This document shows positions 6,149 to 14,441 of a stretch of 16,423 nucleotides of DNA, piece after piece (the first letter of the stretch is position 1; every line of letters starts with the position of its first letter). The stretch is from JBNJDW01 sp051745265 (GTDB taxonomy: Bacteria; Pseudomonadota; Alphaproteobacteria; Micavibrionales; CSBR16-224), in assembly GCA_051745265.1 (NCBI GenBank), contig JBNJDW010000016.1, positions 1 through 16,423 of the forward strand, read 5' to 3'. The notes beneath the pieces are model-generated. The model was not told the origin of the DNA. It ran no database searches and saw nothing but the letters and a program-made list of their open reading frames with translations. The position numbers and the translations under genes were made by a program.

Positions 6149-9100
6149 TCAAACCGCCTTTTCGGCCAGTTCTTTTACTGCCGGATAATCCGTTTTACCG
6201 CTGCCCAGAACCGGGATCCCGTCTGTTTCAAGGATGGTTTGCGGCACGGCAAGCGCGGTAATACCGTTTTTGGCAGCATAATCAGACAATTCTTTGCGCT
6301 CTGCCCCTTCCTGTGTCGTCACCAGAACCAGTTGTTCGCCCTTGCGCGGATCAGGCAGGTTAACAACAGCGTGTTCAGCTTGCGGCCAGACCGCCTGCAC
6401 CATGGTTTCAACGCTGGAAAGCGAGACCATTTCCCCGGCAATCTTGGCGAAACGTTTTGCCCGGCCAAGGATGGAGACATAGCCTTCCTGATCAATATCG
6501 ACGATATCACCTGTGTCATGCCAGCCAGCCTCCGGCGGTTGCAGCACGCCCGGTTTGTCGGCCTGATAGTACCCCAGCATGACATTTGGACCGCGCACGA
6601 ACAACCGGGCGCCCTTTTCAACCCCGGGCACGTCTTCAAGACTGTATTCAAGCCCCGGCAGCAGACGGCCAACGGTGCCCGGCTTTTGATGCATCGGCGA
6701 ATTAACGGCAATAACGGGCGAAGTTTCGGTAGCCCCGTACCCTTCAAGTATGCGCACACCAAACCGGTTCATATATGTCTGGCGCGTTTCATCACGGACT
6801 TTTTCAGCGCCCGAGAATATATAACGCACCCGATAGAAATCATAAGCATCCGCCATCCGGGCATAGCCGGACAGGAAGGTATCGGTGCCAAACATAATCG
6901 TCGCATTGGCCGAATAGACCATTTCCGGCACAATCCGGTAATGAAGCGGGCTTGGGTAGAGGAATGTCTTGATCCCTGACAGCACTGGCAACAGCGTTCC
7001 CCCGGTCAAACCAAAGGAATGGAACATCGGCAAACAGTTAAAGACAATATCCTGACGGTTGAAATCCACGCGGGAGGACAGCTGAACAATATTGGTCATC
7101 AGATTGGCATGGCTGAGAACAACGCCTTTCGGCTGCCCTTCTGATCCGGAGGTAAACAGCACCACCGCAGGATCATCAGCCACCGTACCGGTTTTCAGAT
7201 GGTTTTTTGCCGCGGTTAATGATGATATCACTCCGCAAATCTTGTCCTTCAGACTGATCTCCTGCTTGATATCCTCAAGATACATAACCTTGGCATGGGC
7301 TGAGATATCCTCGACCAGATCGGTCAGACGGGCCATTTCGACAAAACGGCGCGAGGTCAGCACGGTTTTTACCCTGGCCGTTTGACAGGCCGAGGTCACA
7401 GCCATTGACCCGGATGAGAAGTTCAGCATGGCCGGAACACGTCCAAAAGCCTGCAAGGCAAAGAAGGTCACCACCGCCCCTGCCGAATTGGGCAGCATCA
7501 GGCCGACATTTTCGCCTTTATCGGTCAGACCTTCAAGCTTACGGCCCAGAACCATGGAGCCGCGCAGCAAGGTATCAAACTTCATCGGTTTCCGTTCAAC
7601 GTCTTCCAGAATAATCGCCTTGCCGCCATTGACGTTGCGGGCCCGCAGCATTGCCTGAAACAGCGTCTGTTCACGGTCGCCGGTCAAGAACATCATGTCT
7701 TCCATCAGATCATACAGCTGATGCCCGGCGGCCGCCCGGCGTGCCCGGCCCCGTAGCTCTTCGTCCAATTTGAAGACCCGTGGCTCCAGAATGGTGATGG
7801 TGATTTTGGGAAAGCTTTTTAACGGCACTTTACCTTTCAGACGGGCAAAAGGCGTATGCTGGACACCGTCTATACGCACCGGCAGCACCATCGCCTCCGC
7901 CTTATCGGCCACCATGCCCGGACCGTTATAAATCTTCATCAATGCATTTGTTTCAGTCAGGCGCCCTTCGGGAAAGATCACGACATGCCGGTCTTCGGCG
8001 ACTTTATGGATCAAACCGCGCATCGAGAACGGATTGGTCGGATCCATCGGGAAAGTTTCAACCAGCTTTAAAAACGGTTTTACCCAGAACCAGTTGGCAA
8101 CAAAACTGTTCACCGCAAACATGGGCCTGCCAGGCAAAAAGGCTGCCAAAAGCGGCGGATCAAGCAAGGACACATGATTGCTGACAATCACCGCCCGTGG
8201 CCCGGCTTTGGCAATATTCTCAAGCCCGCGGATTTCGACCTTGTAAAGCAGTTTAAAAATGCCTTGCAGAATGCTTTTAAACAGATAATCCGGTAGCAAC
8301 CGGCAGATATAAAGGGCCACGAAAGCATTGGCAATGGCAAAGCCCAGAAAAATTTCACGGATTTCCCATCCGGCCAGAATCAGCAAAGCAGATAACAACG
8401 AGGCGGCAACAATAAAGATCGCGTTCATAATCGCGCTGCCGGCCAGAATACGGGCGCGGTGATCAGGCGGGGTAAAATGCTGAATAATTGCATTCAGCGG
8501 CACGACAAACAGCCCGCCGAAAAAAGAGATCATGGCAATATCAAAAACGATACGCCAATGCGCCAGACTGGATAAAAAAGCCCCCAGCCCCAGAACTTCG
8601 CCATTGGCCGCCATCTGCACGCTGCCATTGGCAAAAAACAGATCAATGCCAAACAACGTAATCCCAAGCGCGGCGAGCGGGACATAAACAGCCTCGACCC
8701 GGCCTTTTAACAACCGGTTATTCAAAAGCCCGCCAATGGCAATACCGATTGAAAACACCGCCAGAAAGAACGCCAGCACATGTTCATTTGCACCCAAGGT
8801 TTCCTGCGTAAAGTTCGGCATCTGGGCCATAAACATACCGCCCAGAAAATAAAACCAGGCTATGCCCAGAATGGCATGCAGGAATTTTCGGTTCTGGCTG
8901 AAAATATCGCCTAAAATTTCAGTGGTTTCTGACAGCGGATTAAAATTCAGCTTTAAATCCTTTGCGACTGCAGTCGTTGCCGGGATCCAGCAACTGGCCG
9001 CATAGCCGACAACAGCACAGGTGATCAACAACACAGAAACCAGCATCTTGCCAGCGCCCATGGTGATCATCACCGAACCGATTATGGTGCCGATCAGAAT

Positions 9101-9568
9101 GGCCAGAAAAGTCCCGGTGTTTAACAGGGCATTGCCGCCAATCAATTCGTCTTCCTTAAGCTGTTGAGGCAGCAAAGAATACTTCGTCGGTCCGAAAAAG
9201 GCCGATTGCGCCCCCAAAGCAAACAGAACGACAAAAGATAAAAAGACCGATCCCGTCAGCAGTGCCGCCGCCCCGGCAAAAGCAATCAGGATTTCGGCAA
9301 ACTTAATTTTGCGAATCACTTTTTCCTTGGCAAATTTATCTGCAAGCTGCCCGCCCAAAGCAGAAAACAGAATAAACGGCAGGATAAACAGTCCCGCCGC
9401 CAGCGTGACCATCAGCTGGGAGCCTTCGGCCGCTTCTGCCCCGATGCCATAAAGCAAGAGCACAACCAGCGCATTTTTAAACAGGTTATCATGGAATGCG
9501 CCCAAAAACTGGGTTGTAAAAAGCGGGGCAAAACGGCGGTCTCTTAATAATGAAAGCTGATTGATCAT
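6149..9568 (-). CDS. aas: LplT-PlsC-acyl-ACP synthetase fusion (acyl-[ACP]-phospholipid O-acyltransferase)
   Basis: The 1139-residue protein joins three domains. Residues 1-430 form an MFS transporter like LplT (FLGAFHDNLFKNAL near the start, about 12 segments). Residues 440-620 form a PlsC-type acyltransferase with NHVSLLD (464-470) and FPEG (532-535). Residues 640-1139 form an adenylating acyl-ACP synthetase with FTSGSEGQPKG (805-815), GYGATETS (943-950), DTGD (1018-1021) and the catalytic lysine in GSGKTDY (K1125). In E. coli, LplT flips lysophosphatidylethanolamine inward and the separate Aas protein reacylates it; here both activities lie on one chain. The role is membrane phospholipid repair at the inner membrane. 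GGGAG lies about 10 bases before the ATG. This fused form is known in other proteobacteria. No frameshift was seen. Confidence 0.95.
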   Translation of the reverse strand: MINQLSLLRDRRFAPLFTTQFLGAFHDNLFKNALVVLLLYGIGAEAAEGSQLMVTLAAGLFILPFILFSALGGQLADKFAKEKVIRKIKFAEILIAFAGAAALLTGSVFLSFVVLFALGAQSAFFGPTKYSLLPQQLKEDELIGGNALLNTGTFLAILIGTIIGSVMITMGAGKMLVSVLLITCAVVGYAASCWIPATTAVAKDLKLNFNPLSETTEILGDIFSQNRKFLHAILGIAWFYFLGGMFMAQMPNFTQETLGANEHVLAFFLAVFSIGIAIGGLLNNRLLKGRVEAVYVPLAALGITLFGIDLFFANGSVQMAANGEVLGLGAFLSSLAHWRIVFDIAMISFFGGLFVVPLNAIIQHFTPPDHRARILAGSAIMNAIFIVAASLLSALLILAGWEIREIFLGFAIANAFVALYICRLLPDYLFKSILQGIFKLLYKVEIRGLENIAKAGPRAVIVSNHVSLLDPPLLAAFLPGRPMFAVNSFVANWFWVKPFLKLVETFPMDPTNPFSMRGLIHKVAEDRHVVIFPEGRLTETNALMKIYNGPGMVADKAEAMVLPVRIDGVQHTPFARLKGKVPLKSFPKITITILEPRVFKLDEELRGRARRAAAGHQLYDLMEDMMFLTGDREQTLFQAMLRARNVNGGKAIILEDVERKPMKFDTLLRGSMVLGRKLEGLTDKGENVGLMLPNSAGAVVTFFALQAFGRVPAMLNFSSGSMAVTSACQTARVKTVLTSRRFVEMARLTDLVEDISAHAKVMYLEDIKQEISLKDKICGVISSLTAAKNHLKTGTVADDPAVVLFTSGSEGQPKGVVLSHANLMTNIVQLSSRVDFNRQDIVFNCLPMFHSFGLTGGTLLPVLSGIKTFLYPSPLHYRIVPEMVYSANATIMFGTDTFLSGYARMADAYDFYRVRYIFSGAEKVRDETRQTYMNRFGVRILEGYGATETSPVIAVNSPMHQKPGTVGRLLPGLEYSLEDVPGVEKGARLFVRGPNVMLGYYQADKPGVLQPPEAGWHDTGDIVDIDQEGYVSILGRAKRFAKIAGEMVSLSSVETMVQAVWPQAEHAVVNLPDPRKGEQLVLVTTQEGAERKELSDYAAKNGITALAVPQTILETDGIPVLGSGKTDYPAVKELAEKAV

Positions 9569-9634
9569 AATTTATTCTCCCTTGGCGACCGTGGCAGTCT
9601 ATAATCCGTTTATGAATATTTGGTTTCTAAAATC

Positions 9635-9663
9635 AGTATGACTTATTTCTGAACAATGTTCAA
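9635..9663 (-). promoter_or_regulatory. Candidate promoter of the LplT-Aas fusion gene
   Basis: The minus strand has TTGAAC (9663-9658), a 17-base spacer and CATACT (9640-9635). The leader would be about 60 bases. The -35 box lies within the 13-bp palindrome at 9650-9662. Confidence 0.5.
9650..9662. promoter_or_regulatory. Perfect 13-bp palindrome, likely operator
   Basis: TGAACA and TGTTCA flank a single central A, a perfect inverted repeat. It overlaps the -35 region of the putative fusion-gene promoter and lies about 60 bases upstream of the YeiH-like promoter. The binding protein is unknown. Confidence 0.45.
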
Positions 9664-9723
9664 TAAAAAAACTGCACGTTGTCGCAAAGCGGCAGATTCA
9701 CCCTGCGCAAGAAGCTTTTTAAT

Positions 9724-9751
9724 TTGAAATCCCATCTCGTCAGCTTATGAT
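9724..9751 (+). promoter_or_regulatory. Sigma-70 promoter of the YeiH-like gene, leaderless arrangement
   Basis: TTGAAA (9724-9729), 16 bases, TATGAT (9746-9751): both boxes match consensus at five of six positions. The ATG follows five bases after the -10 box, where transcription should begin. No Shine-Dalgarno sequence is present and an in-frame TGA (9748-9750) excludes an earlier start. Confidence 0.65.
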
Positions 9752-9756
9752 CGGCT

Positions 9757-10743
9757 ATGTCTGATATTCTTAAGCATACTCAAATTTATCTTCCGGGCGT
9801 GTTACTGTCGGCTTTTCTGGCTGGCACCGCCTATCTGATCGGCCAGTATTTCGGTTGGCCGTCTATGCTGCTGGCTTTGGGATTGGGGCTTTCCCTGTCC
9901 TTTTTTACGCAAAAGGATACACTGGCGCCCGGCCTGAATGCCGCCAGTAAACAGGTACTGCAGATCGCCATTGCTCTGCTCGGCTTTCAGGTGGTGATTG
10001 GTGATATTACCAATCTGGGCCTGCCGACGGCCTTATTGATCACTTTTGGTGTTTTCTCGACCATTGGCTTTGGGGTTCTGCTGGCCAGACTCTTGAAATT
10101 ACCCGGCTCTTTCGGGGCTTTAACCGGTGGGGCAACAGCGATTTGCGGTGCCTCTGCCGCTATGGCGCTGTCCGGCACCCTGCCCGATCACCGCGATAAA
10201 GATCAACAGACGATCATCACTGTTATTGGTGTTACCGCATTATCCAGCCTTGCTATGATCCTCTATCCCATCGTTTCTGTCTGGCTTGGGCTTGATGACC
10301 AGCAGGCGGGTGTTTTCTTTGGCGCCAGCATTCACAATGTACCGCAGGCCGTGGGCGCCGGATATACCGTATCCGAAGACGCCGGGCAAATCGCCACTTT
10401 GACCAAACTGATCCGCATCAGCTTTCTGCTGCCAGTCATATTATGCTTTATGCTGTTGTTTTCATCAATTGGCACACAGGCCCGCACCGGAAAACCCGTA
10501 CCGCTTTTTTTGGTGCTGTTTTTTGTTTTTGTATTGGTTAACAGCTTTGTCGATTTACCCGCCGCACTGCAAAGCAGCATTAAGGATTTCAGTAAGTTCT
10601 GCCTGCTGATTGCCATTGCCGCCATCGGTATGAAATCCAATTTAAAAAGCATTGCTCAACTGGGCATGCGTCCATTGATCTTGATGATTGGTGAAACTTT
10701 ATGGCTGGCCGTAGTCGTGCTCGCCTTCGTGATCTTCTTATAA
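9757..10743 (+). CDS. YeiH/UPF0324-family membrane transporter
   Basis: The 328-residue, strongly hydrophobic protein has about ten membrane segments and the signatures of the UPF0324 (Cons_hypoth698, YeiH) family: TGGATAICGASAA (123-135) and GASIHNVPQAVGAGY (189-203), followed by KLIRISFLLPV. Pipelines call the family 'putative sulfate exporter'; the substrate is not firmly established, so I leave it open. Length and ends are normal. The gene is divergent from the LplT-Aas fusion and its last six bases overlap the convergent asparaginase gene (10738-10743). The start is fixed by an in-frame stop just upstream and lies directly behind a strong promoter, suggesting a leaderless message. Confidence 0.9.
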   Translation: MSDILKHTQIYLPGVLLSAFLAGTAYLIGQYFGWPSMLLALGLGLSLSFFTQKDTLAPGLNAASKQVLQIAIALLGFQVVIGDITNLGLPTALLITFGVFSTIGFGVLLARLLKLPGSFGALTGGATAICGASAAMALSGTLPDHRDKDQQTIITVIGVTALSSLAMILYPIVSVWLGLDDQQAGVFFGASIHNVPQAVGAGYTVSEDAGQIATLTKLIRISFLLPVILCFMLLFSSIGTQARTGKPVPLFLVLFFVFVLVNSFVDLPAALQSSIKDFSKFCLLIAIAAIGMKSNLKSIAQLGMRPLILMIGETLWLAVVVLAFVIFL

Positions 10744-11643
10744 ATCACCGTATTGACCATGCCAGGCCATGCGGTCGCGGGCTCCACCGGAAAAACCGTT
10801 ACGGTTGAGAACAATCACGCCGATATCGACCGATTTATCCACCTGCGCCAGCGCCCATTCAACAGCTTCTTCGGGGCTGCGACCGCGTTCAAGCTCACCA
10901 TAAGCCCGATACGCCAGCATGGACCTGACAAAATGCTCGCCATCGCCGGTCAGGGCAACAGCGCCCTCTTTTCCCGCGAACAAACCGCAACCGGGCAAAG
11001 GCACATCACCAACACGGCCCCGCAGCACCGTTGTTGTGCCGCCGGTGCTAAGCGCGCTTGCAAAATGCTCCCCGTCCCAGGCAATGCTGCCGATTGTATC
11101 ACAGCCCAAAGCCTCACCCAGCGGCATGTCGTAATTCCAGACTTTTTCAAGATCAGCCCGCGTCCATTCACCCAACGCTCTTCCCGCCGCCACGACTTTG
11201 CGAAGTCTTTCCTGCGCGCCCGGCGTTGTCGGATCATAATCCTTGAAACCCAATTTACGGGCAAAAGCAGTCGCCCCATCACCAACCAACAGAACATGCG
11301 GCGTTTCCAATAAATGCCGGGCAATCGCAATCGGGTTTTTCACCCGCTCTATGGCGGCAACCGCAGCAAACTGTCCGCTGTCAATCATACAAGAGGCATC
11401 CATTTGCAGGCTCACCCCATCCAACCGCAGGCTGGAACCGGTGCCGGCGTTAAAGCGCACATCATCTTCCAGCGCCTGCGACGCGGCAATAACGCCCTCA
11501 AGGGCGCTGCCTCCATCCTGCTGCATGGCCCGAAGACCCGTGACGCAGGCCTGTTTTGGCCCATCGACATAAGCAGGGTTGGACCCCGCGCCACCGTGAC
11601 AAACGATGACCGGGCGGGATATATCGTGGTTTTCTTTACGCAT
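10738..11643 (-). CDS. Type-2 asparaginase / isoaspartyl peptidase (Ntn hydrolase)
   Basis: The 301-residue precursor matches the asparaginase_2 family: VIVCHGGAG (12-20), the RFNAGTGSSLRLDG region (63-76), and the autocleavage site CDTIGSIAWD, where T183 becomes the N-terminal nucleophile of the beta subunit. Further family motifs are STGGTTTVLRGRVGDVPLPG (199-218) and LTGDGEHFVR (231-240). The enzyme hydrolyses isoaspartyl dipeptides and/or L-asparagine to aspartate; the preference cannot be read from the sequence. The usual residue before D-T in this family is His or Gly, and Cys181 here is a mild variation. The ribosome site is weak; an in-frame TAA closes the frame upstream of ATG 11643. 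It follows the aminotransferase gene by 46 bases in a probable operon. Confidence 0.9.
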   Translation of the reverse strand: MRKENHDISRPVIVCHGGAGSNPAYVDGPKQACVTGLRAMQQDGGSALEGVIAASQALEDDVRFNAGTGSSLRLDGVSLQMDASCMIDSGQFAAVAAIERVKNPIAIARHLLETPHVLLVGDGATAFARKLGFKDYDPTTPGAQERLRKVVAAGRALGEWTRADLEKVWNYDMPLGEALGCDTIGSIAWDGEHFASALSTGGTTTVLRGRVGDVPLPGCGLFAGKEGAVALTGDGEHFVRSMLAYRAYGELERGRSPEEAVEWALAQVDKSVDIGVIVLNRNGFSGGARDRMAWHGQYGDL

Positions 11644-11689
11644 ACAATCTATTTAGTCCCGGCGGCTAAAATGCCCAGTGGCGCTATCA

Positions 11690-13000
11690 TTATTGTGCCG
11701 TATCCGCCACAGCCTGCTGGTTTACCGTGGCCATAAAGCTGCCAAAGGCTTCGACCGCTTCGACAACGTGCGGGGCAAAACGGGTAACGAAATCATCATC
11801 CAGGGCCGTGCCCTCCTGATAAGCGGACAAAGCCTGACGGCCATCGTAATCACAGCCGGACAGACGCAGGCTCAGATCTGTACTGTCAGCGCCAAAGGCG
11901 GCACCAGGCAGCGTAATCAACCCGAAATGGCGGCCCAGATAGGCGCTCAGATCAAAAGACGTCTGAATATCAAGCTTCATAAGGCTATCCCGCTGGCGGT
12001 TAAAATTGGGATAGGTATAAAAAGCCCCCTGCGGCAGCGGCACATCAATATCAAAGCTGCGCAGGTTTTCGGCGATATAGGTATTCATCAACCGATGTAT
12101 AGCGGCGCAATCGGCAATATGGCGTTCAATATCATCATATCCCTTATACGCCTCAATCGAGGCCTGCTGTATTGGCGCCGGGGCGCAGGACCATGTTTCA
12201 CTGGCAATCGTGCACAGCATCTCCTGCAGGCCGTTGATCGATTTGGGGATAAAGCCTATACCAATACGCCAGCCGCCCAGTGACAGATGTTTTGACAGGC
12301 CGGTGGTAATTGCCGTCTGGCCGGGTGCGTAGCGGGCGATCGAAGCATAAGGCTTATCCTCGAAATCAACAAAACCGTATATTTCGTCAGAGATAATCAG
12401 GACATCTTCCGCAATACAAACATCGGCAAGCGCTTTCAGGTTTTCTTCGCTATAGCACAGCCCCGTTGGATTGCTGGGCGAATTGAGGATAATTTTTGAC
12501 GGGTTCAGACCCTGCTGCCGGGCCTTGGTAATCGTCTCCTTTAATATATCCGGGCTGATATAATAGCCGTCATCATTTAAGGTCGTTGGCAGTTTAATCA
12601 CTTCAGAACCAACCATTCGGGCCTGCGGCTCATAGCTGACCCAGCTGGGCACCGGTAACAGAAGATCACCGGCAACCGCCATCTGCAGGGCATAAAGAAC
12701 CAGCTTGCTGCCCGGCGCGATGATGACATCAAAGGCATCTGTATTCAGCCCGGTTTTATCAGCATAATAGGCGCTGGCAGCGGCGCGCAGGGATTCCAGC
12801 CCGGCGGTGGGCAGATATTGTTTCAGCCCCGCAGCCTCGGCCAAAGCCTTATCAAGCCGCGGCGGTACGGGAAATGGCGATTCCCCGAAGCCCATATGCA
12901 ATACCGGCAGACCTTCGGCCCGGCGCCGCTGCGCCAGTTCATTCGCGGCCAGTGTCGGGGATAATTCAAATTGTGAAGTGATTGAAGATAATGTAACCAT
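11690..13000 (-). CDS. PLP-dependent class I/II aminotransferase
   Basis: The 436-residue protein has the fold-type I layout. YLPTAGLESLR (62-72) is the usual substrate-loop region. NSPSNPTG (173-180) holds the PLP-contacting Asn177. SDEIYG (204-209) has Asp205 and Tyr208, and SKHLSLGGWRIG (236-247) contains the PLP lysine K237. The arginine near LSLRLSG probably binds the substrate carboxylate. It probably transfers an amino group between an amino acid and a 2-oxo acid; aspartate is plausible because the next gene can release aspartate, but this is inference. ATG 13000 is fixed by an in-frame TGA upstream. The ribosome site is poor (GAG about 9 bases before). It is the first gene of the operon with the asparaginase. 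Confidence 0.9.
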   Translation of the reverse strand: MVTLSSITSQFELSPTLAANELAQRRRAEGLPVLHMGFGESPFPVPPRLDKALAEAAGLKQYLPTAGLESLRAAASAYYADKTGLNTDAFDVIIAPGSKLVLYALQMAVAGDLLLPVPSWVSYEPQARMVGSEVIKLPTTLNDDGYYISPDILKETITKARQQGLNPSKIILNSPSNPTGLCYSEENLKALADVCIAEDVLIISDEIYGFVDFEDKPYASIARYAPGQTAITTGLSKHLSLGGWRIGIGFIPKSINGLQEMLCTIASETWSCAPAPIQQASIEAYKGYDDIERHIADCAAIHRLMNTYIAENLRSFDIDVPLPQGAFYTYPNFNRQRDSLMKLDIQTSFDLSAYLGRHFGLITLPGAAFGADSTDLSLRLSGCDYDGRQALSAYQEGTALDDDFVTRFAPHVVEAVEAFGSFMATVNQQAVADTAQ

Positions 13001-13112
13001 TTGTGCGACTCAGCCTGTTTAACATCGATCAATATTGTTGCATCTTTTTAGGTGATGAGCCAGCCTCTCGTTAAGATATTTTACGATTGGGTGAATGCGT
13101 TTAATCAAGCAG

Positions 13113-13118
13113 AAGGAG
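13113..13118 (+). promoter_or_regulatory. Ribosome binding site deciding the TTG start of the HAD gene
   Basis: A perfect AAGGAG lies six bases before TTG 13125. The in-frame ATG at 13095 has only GGGTG, one base away, which is badly placed. Confidence 0.6.
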
Positions 13119-13124
13119 CCATTA

Positions 13125-13805
13125 TTGCCCTGCCCCGTACAAAAACCAAAAGCCATTATTTTCGATTGGGACGGCACGCTTGCCGACACACGGGGGATTG
13201 TCGTCAATGCCTTGGAACAAACACTGGCCGCATATGGCCTTCCCGCTTGGGATATAGTTAAAGCGCAAAAAAGAGACCCGAACAAATCCCTGAAAGAAAA
13301 CTTTGCTCATTTCTTTGGCGCGGACGAAGAAGAGGCCTATCAAAAATACCTGCTGTTCTATGAAGCAGAACTGGTGCATTTAAAACCGCAACCCGGTGCC
13401 GATACATTGCTGTCTTTTCTCTCAGGCCTGCAAATACTGCTCTGCATTGCCAGTAACAAGGAAAAATCTGTGTTGCTAAAGGAAATCAACACCCTGTTTC
13501 CTCATACCCGTTTTCAAAATATCTTAGGCAATGGCGATGCCGCGGCAAATAAACCAAATCCCGCCCCTATTCTGCAGATCATGGAGCAGCTCAACATTAC
13601 AAAACCCGACGATACCTGGTTGGTCGGCGACAGCCGGCAGGATACAGACTGCGCCCATACCGCCGGATGCCGGCCGGTTTTAATCGGTAAGGGGAAGTTT
13701 ACGGATGATCGCTATATCAAAGAGATGCAAAACGCTACGCCAGCGTTGGCGTGGTTTGGAAGACTTTCTGATTTCCAACATTGGCTGGAAAATAATACGC
13801 CGTAA
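13125..13805 (+). CDS. HAD-superfamily phosphatase (phosphoglycolate phosphatase-like)
   Basis: From the TTG start the protein has 226 residues; the ATG at 13095 would add ten. All four HAD motifs are present: DWDGTLADT with D14 and D16 (nucleophile and acid/base), the SNKEKS serine (S110), the KPNPAP lysine (K143) and GDSRQDTDCA (168-177). A helical cap lies between motifs I and II, as in subclass I phosphatases. It should hydrolyse a small phosphate ester, possibly 2-phosphoglycolate, but the substrate is not determined by these motifs. The gene stands alone, divergent from the aminotransferase gene, with a 124-base gap in which I see no convincing promoter for either gene. Confidence 0.88.
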   Translation: MPCPVQKPKAIIFDWDGTLADTRGIVVNALEQTLAAYGLPAWDIVKAQKRDPNKSLKENFAHFFGADEEEAYQKYLLFYEAELVHLKPQPGADTLLSFLSGLQILLCIASNKEKSVLLKEINTLFPHTRFQNILGNGDAAANKPNPAPILQIMEQLNITKPDDTWLVGDSRQDTDCAHTAGCRPVLIGKGKFTDDRYIKEMQNATPALAWFGRLSDFQHWLENNTP

Positions 13806-13810
13806 TGAAC

Positions 13811-13826
13811 ACCCTGGGAGCAGGGT
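13811..13826. terminator. Weak hairpin between convergent genes
   Basis: ACCCTG and CAGGGT form a 6-bp stem with a 4-base loop, between the HAD stop codon and the stop of the convergent membrane protein gene. There is no T-run on either strand, so it is at best a weak bidirectional terminator. Confidence 0.3.
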
Positions 13827-13828
13827 AA

Positions 13829-14386
13829 TTAAGCGTTTAAAAACCCATAGCCAATAACCAGAATTCCGGCTGCGACAAGGCCCTCAGCCCCCCATTTATG
13901 AGAAAATACTTCATACCTGAATGAAGTGAACAATATCAACACCATGAATAACGTAACGAAACAGGCCGTAATGGGTATGAGTAAAATACCTAAACCAAAG
14001 ATCCCGTTTTCCGTAGCCGCCCCACCTATATTTATTATCAGCAAAAAAATAACGCATACCGCAAGAATAGTTTTCAAAGTCTCTTTGAGGCTAATCTCAT
14101 GATAGGCTTTCTCAGCAAGCCCCAGATATACCTTCATAGAACCGACATAATAGAAGCTTACATAAAACATAACAATATAGATAAAATGCGATACCTTTCC
14201 CTCGTATAAAGACACATCAGCACTCCATAATATGCCCATCCATACAAACAGGCCCGCAATATTGGACCACATGAAGCTCTTTTTCATATATTCAAACAGG
14301 GTGTTTTCAAAGACATCCTCCCTGTTTAAGAGCGGCGGCCATAAAATTTTTCGCCACAGCGGAGATTTGTTTTTATCCTCGTCCAT
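13829..14386 (-). CDS. Polytopic membrane protein, unknown family
   Basis: I do not recognise this 185-residue protein. A charged N-terminal tail (about 1-37) with WRKILWPPLLNREDVFENTL precedes about five hydrophobic segments (39-57, 67-88, 104-121, 129-153, 166-183). No catalytic or transport motif stands out. The start is well supported: GGAG lies 7-8 bases before ATG 14386. It is the last gene of a five-gene minus-strand run that also includes a single-pass membrane protein and two lipoproteins, so a cell-envelope role is likely but unproven. It is 55 bases downstream of the previous gene and could be transcribed with it. Confidence 0.72.
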   Translation of the reverse strand: MDEDKNKSPLWRKILWPPLLNREDVFENTLFEYMKKSFMWSNIAGLFVWMGILWSADVSLYEGKVSHFIYIVMFYVSFYYVGSMKVYLGLAEKAYHEISLKETLKTILAVCVIFLLIINIGGAATENGIFGLGILLIPITACFVTLFMVLILFTSFRYEVFSHKWGAEGLVAAGILVIGYGFLNA

Positions 14387-14441
14387 TTTTTTCTCCGGAA
14401 ATTTTTAATACCATTCAATTTAATATCTCTATTTGACAAGA

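Noticed and set aside
6239..6979. Plus-strand open frame of 246 codons
   Set aside because: It is antisense to the acyl-ACP synthetase domain, whose motifs are intact; the composition is that of a shadow frame.
9650..9662. LexA (SOS) box
   Set aside because: It resembles the Gram-positive SOS box, but alphaproteobacterial LexA recognises a direct GAAC-N7-GAAC repeat, and neither neighbour is an SOS gene.
10753..12283. Several plus-strand open frames over the asparaginase and aminotransferase genes
   Set aside because: They are antisense to genes with complete catalytic motifs and lack ribosome sites and recognisable domains.
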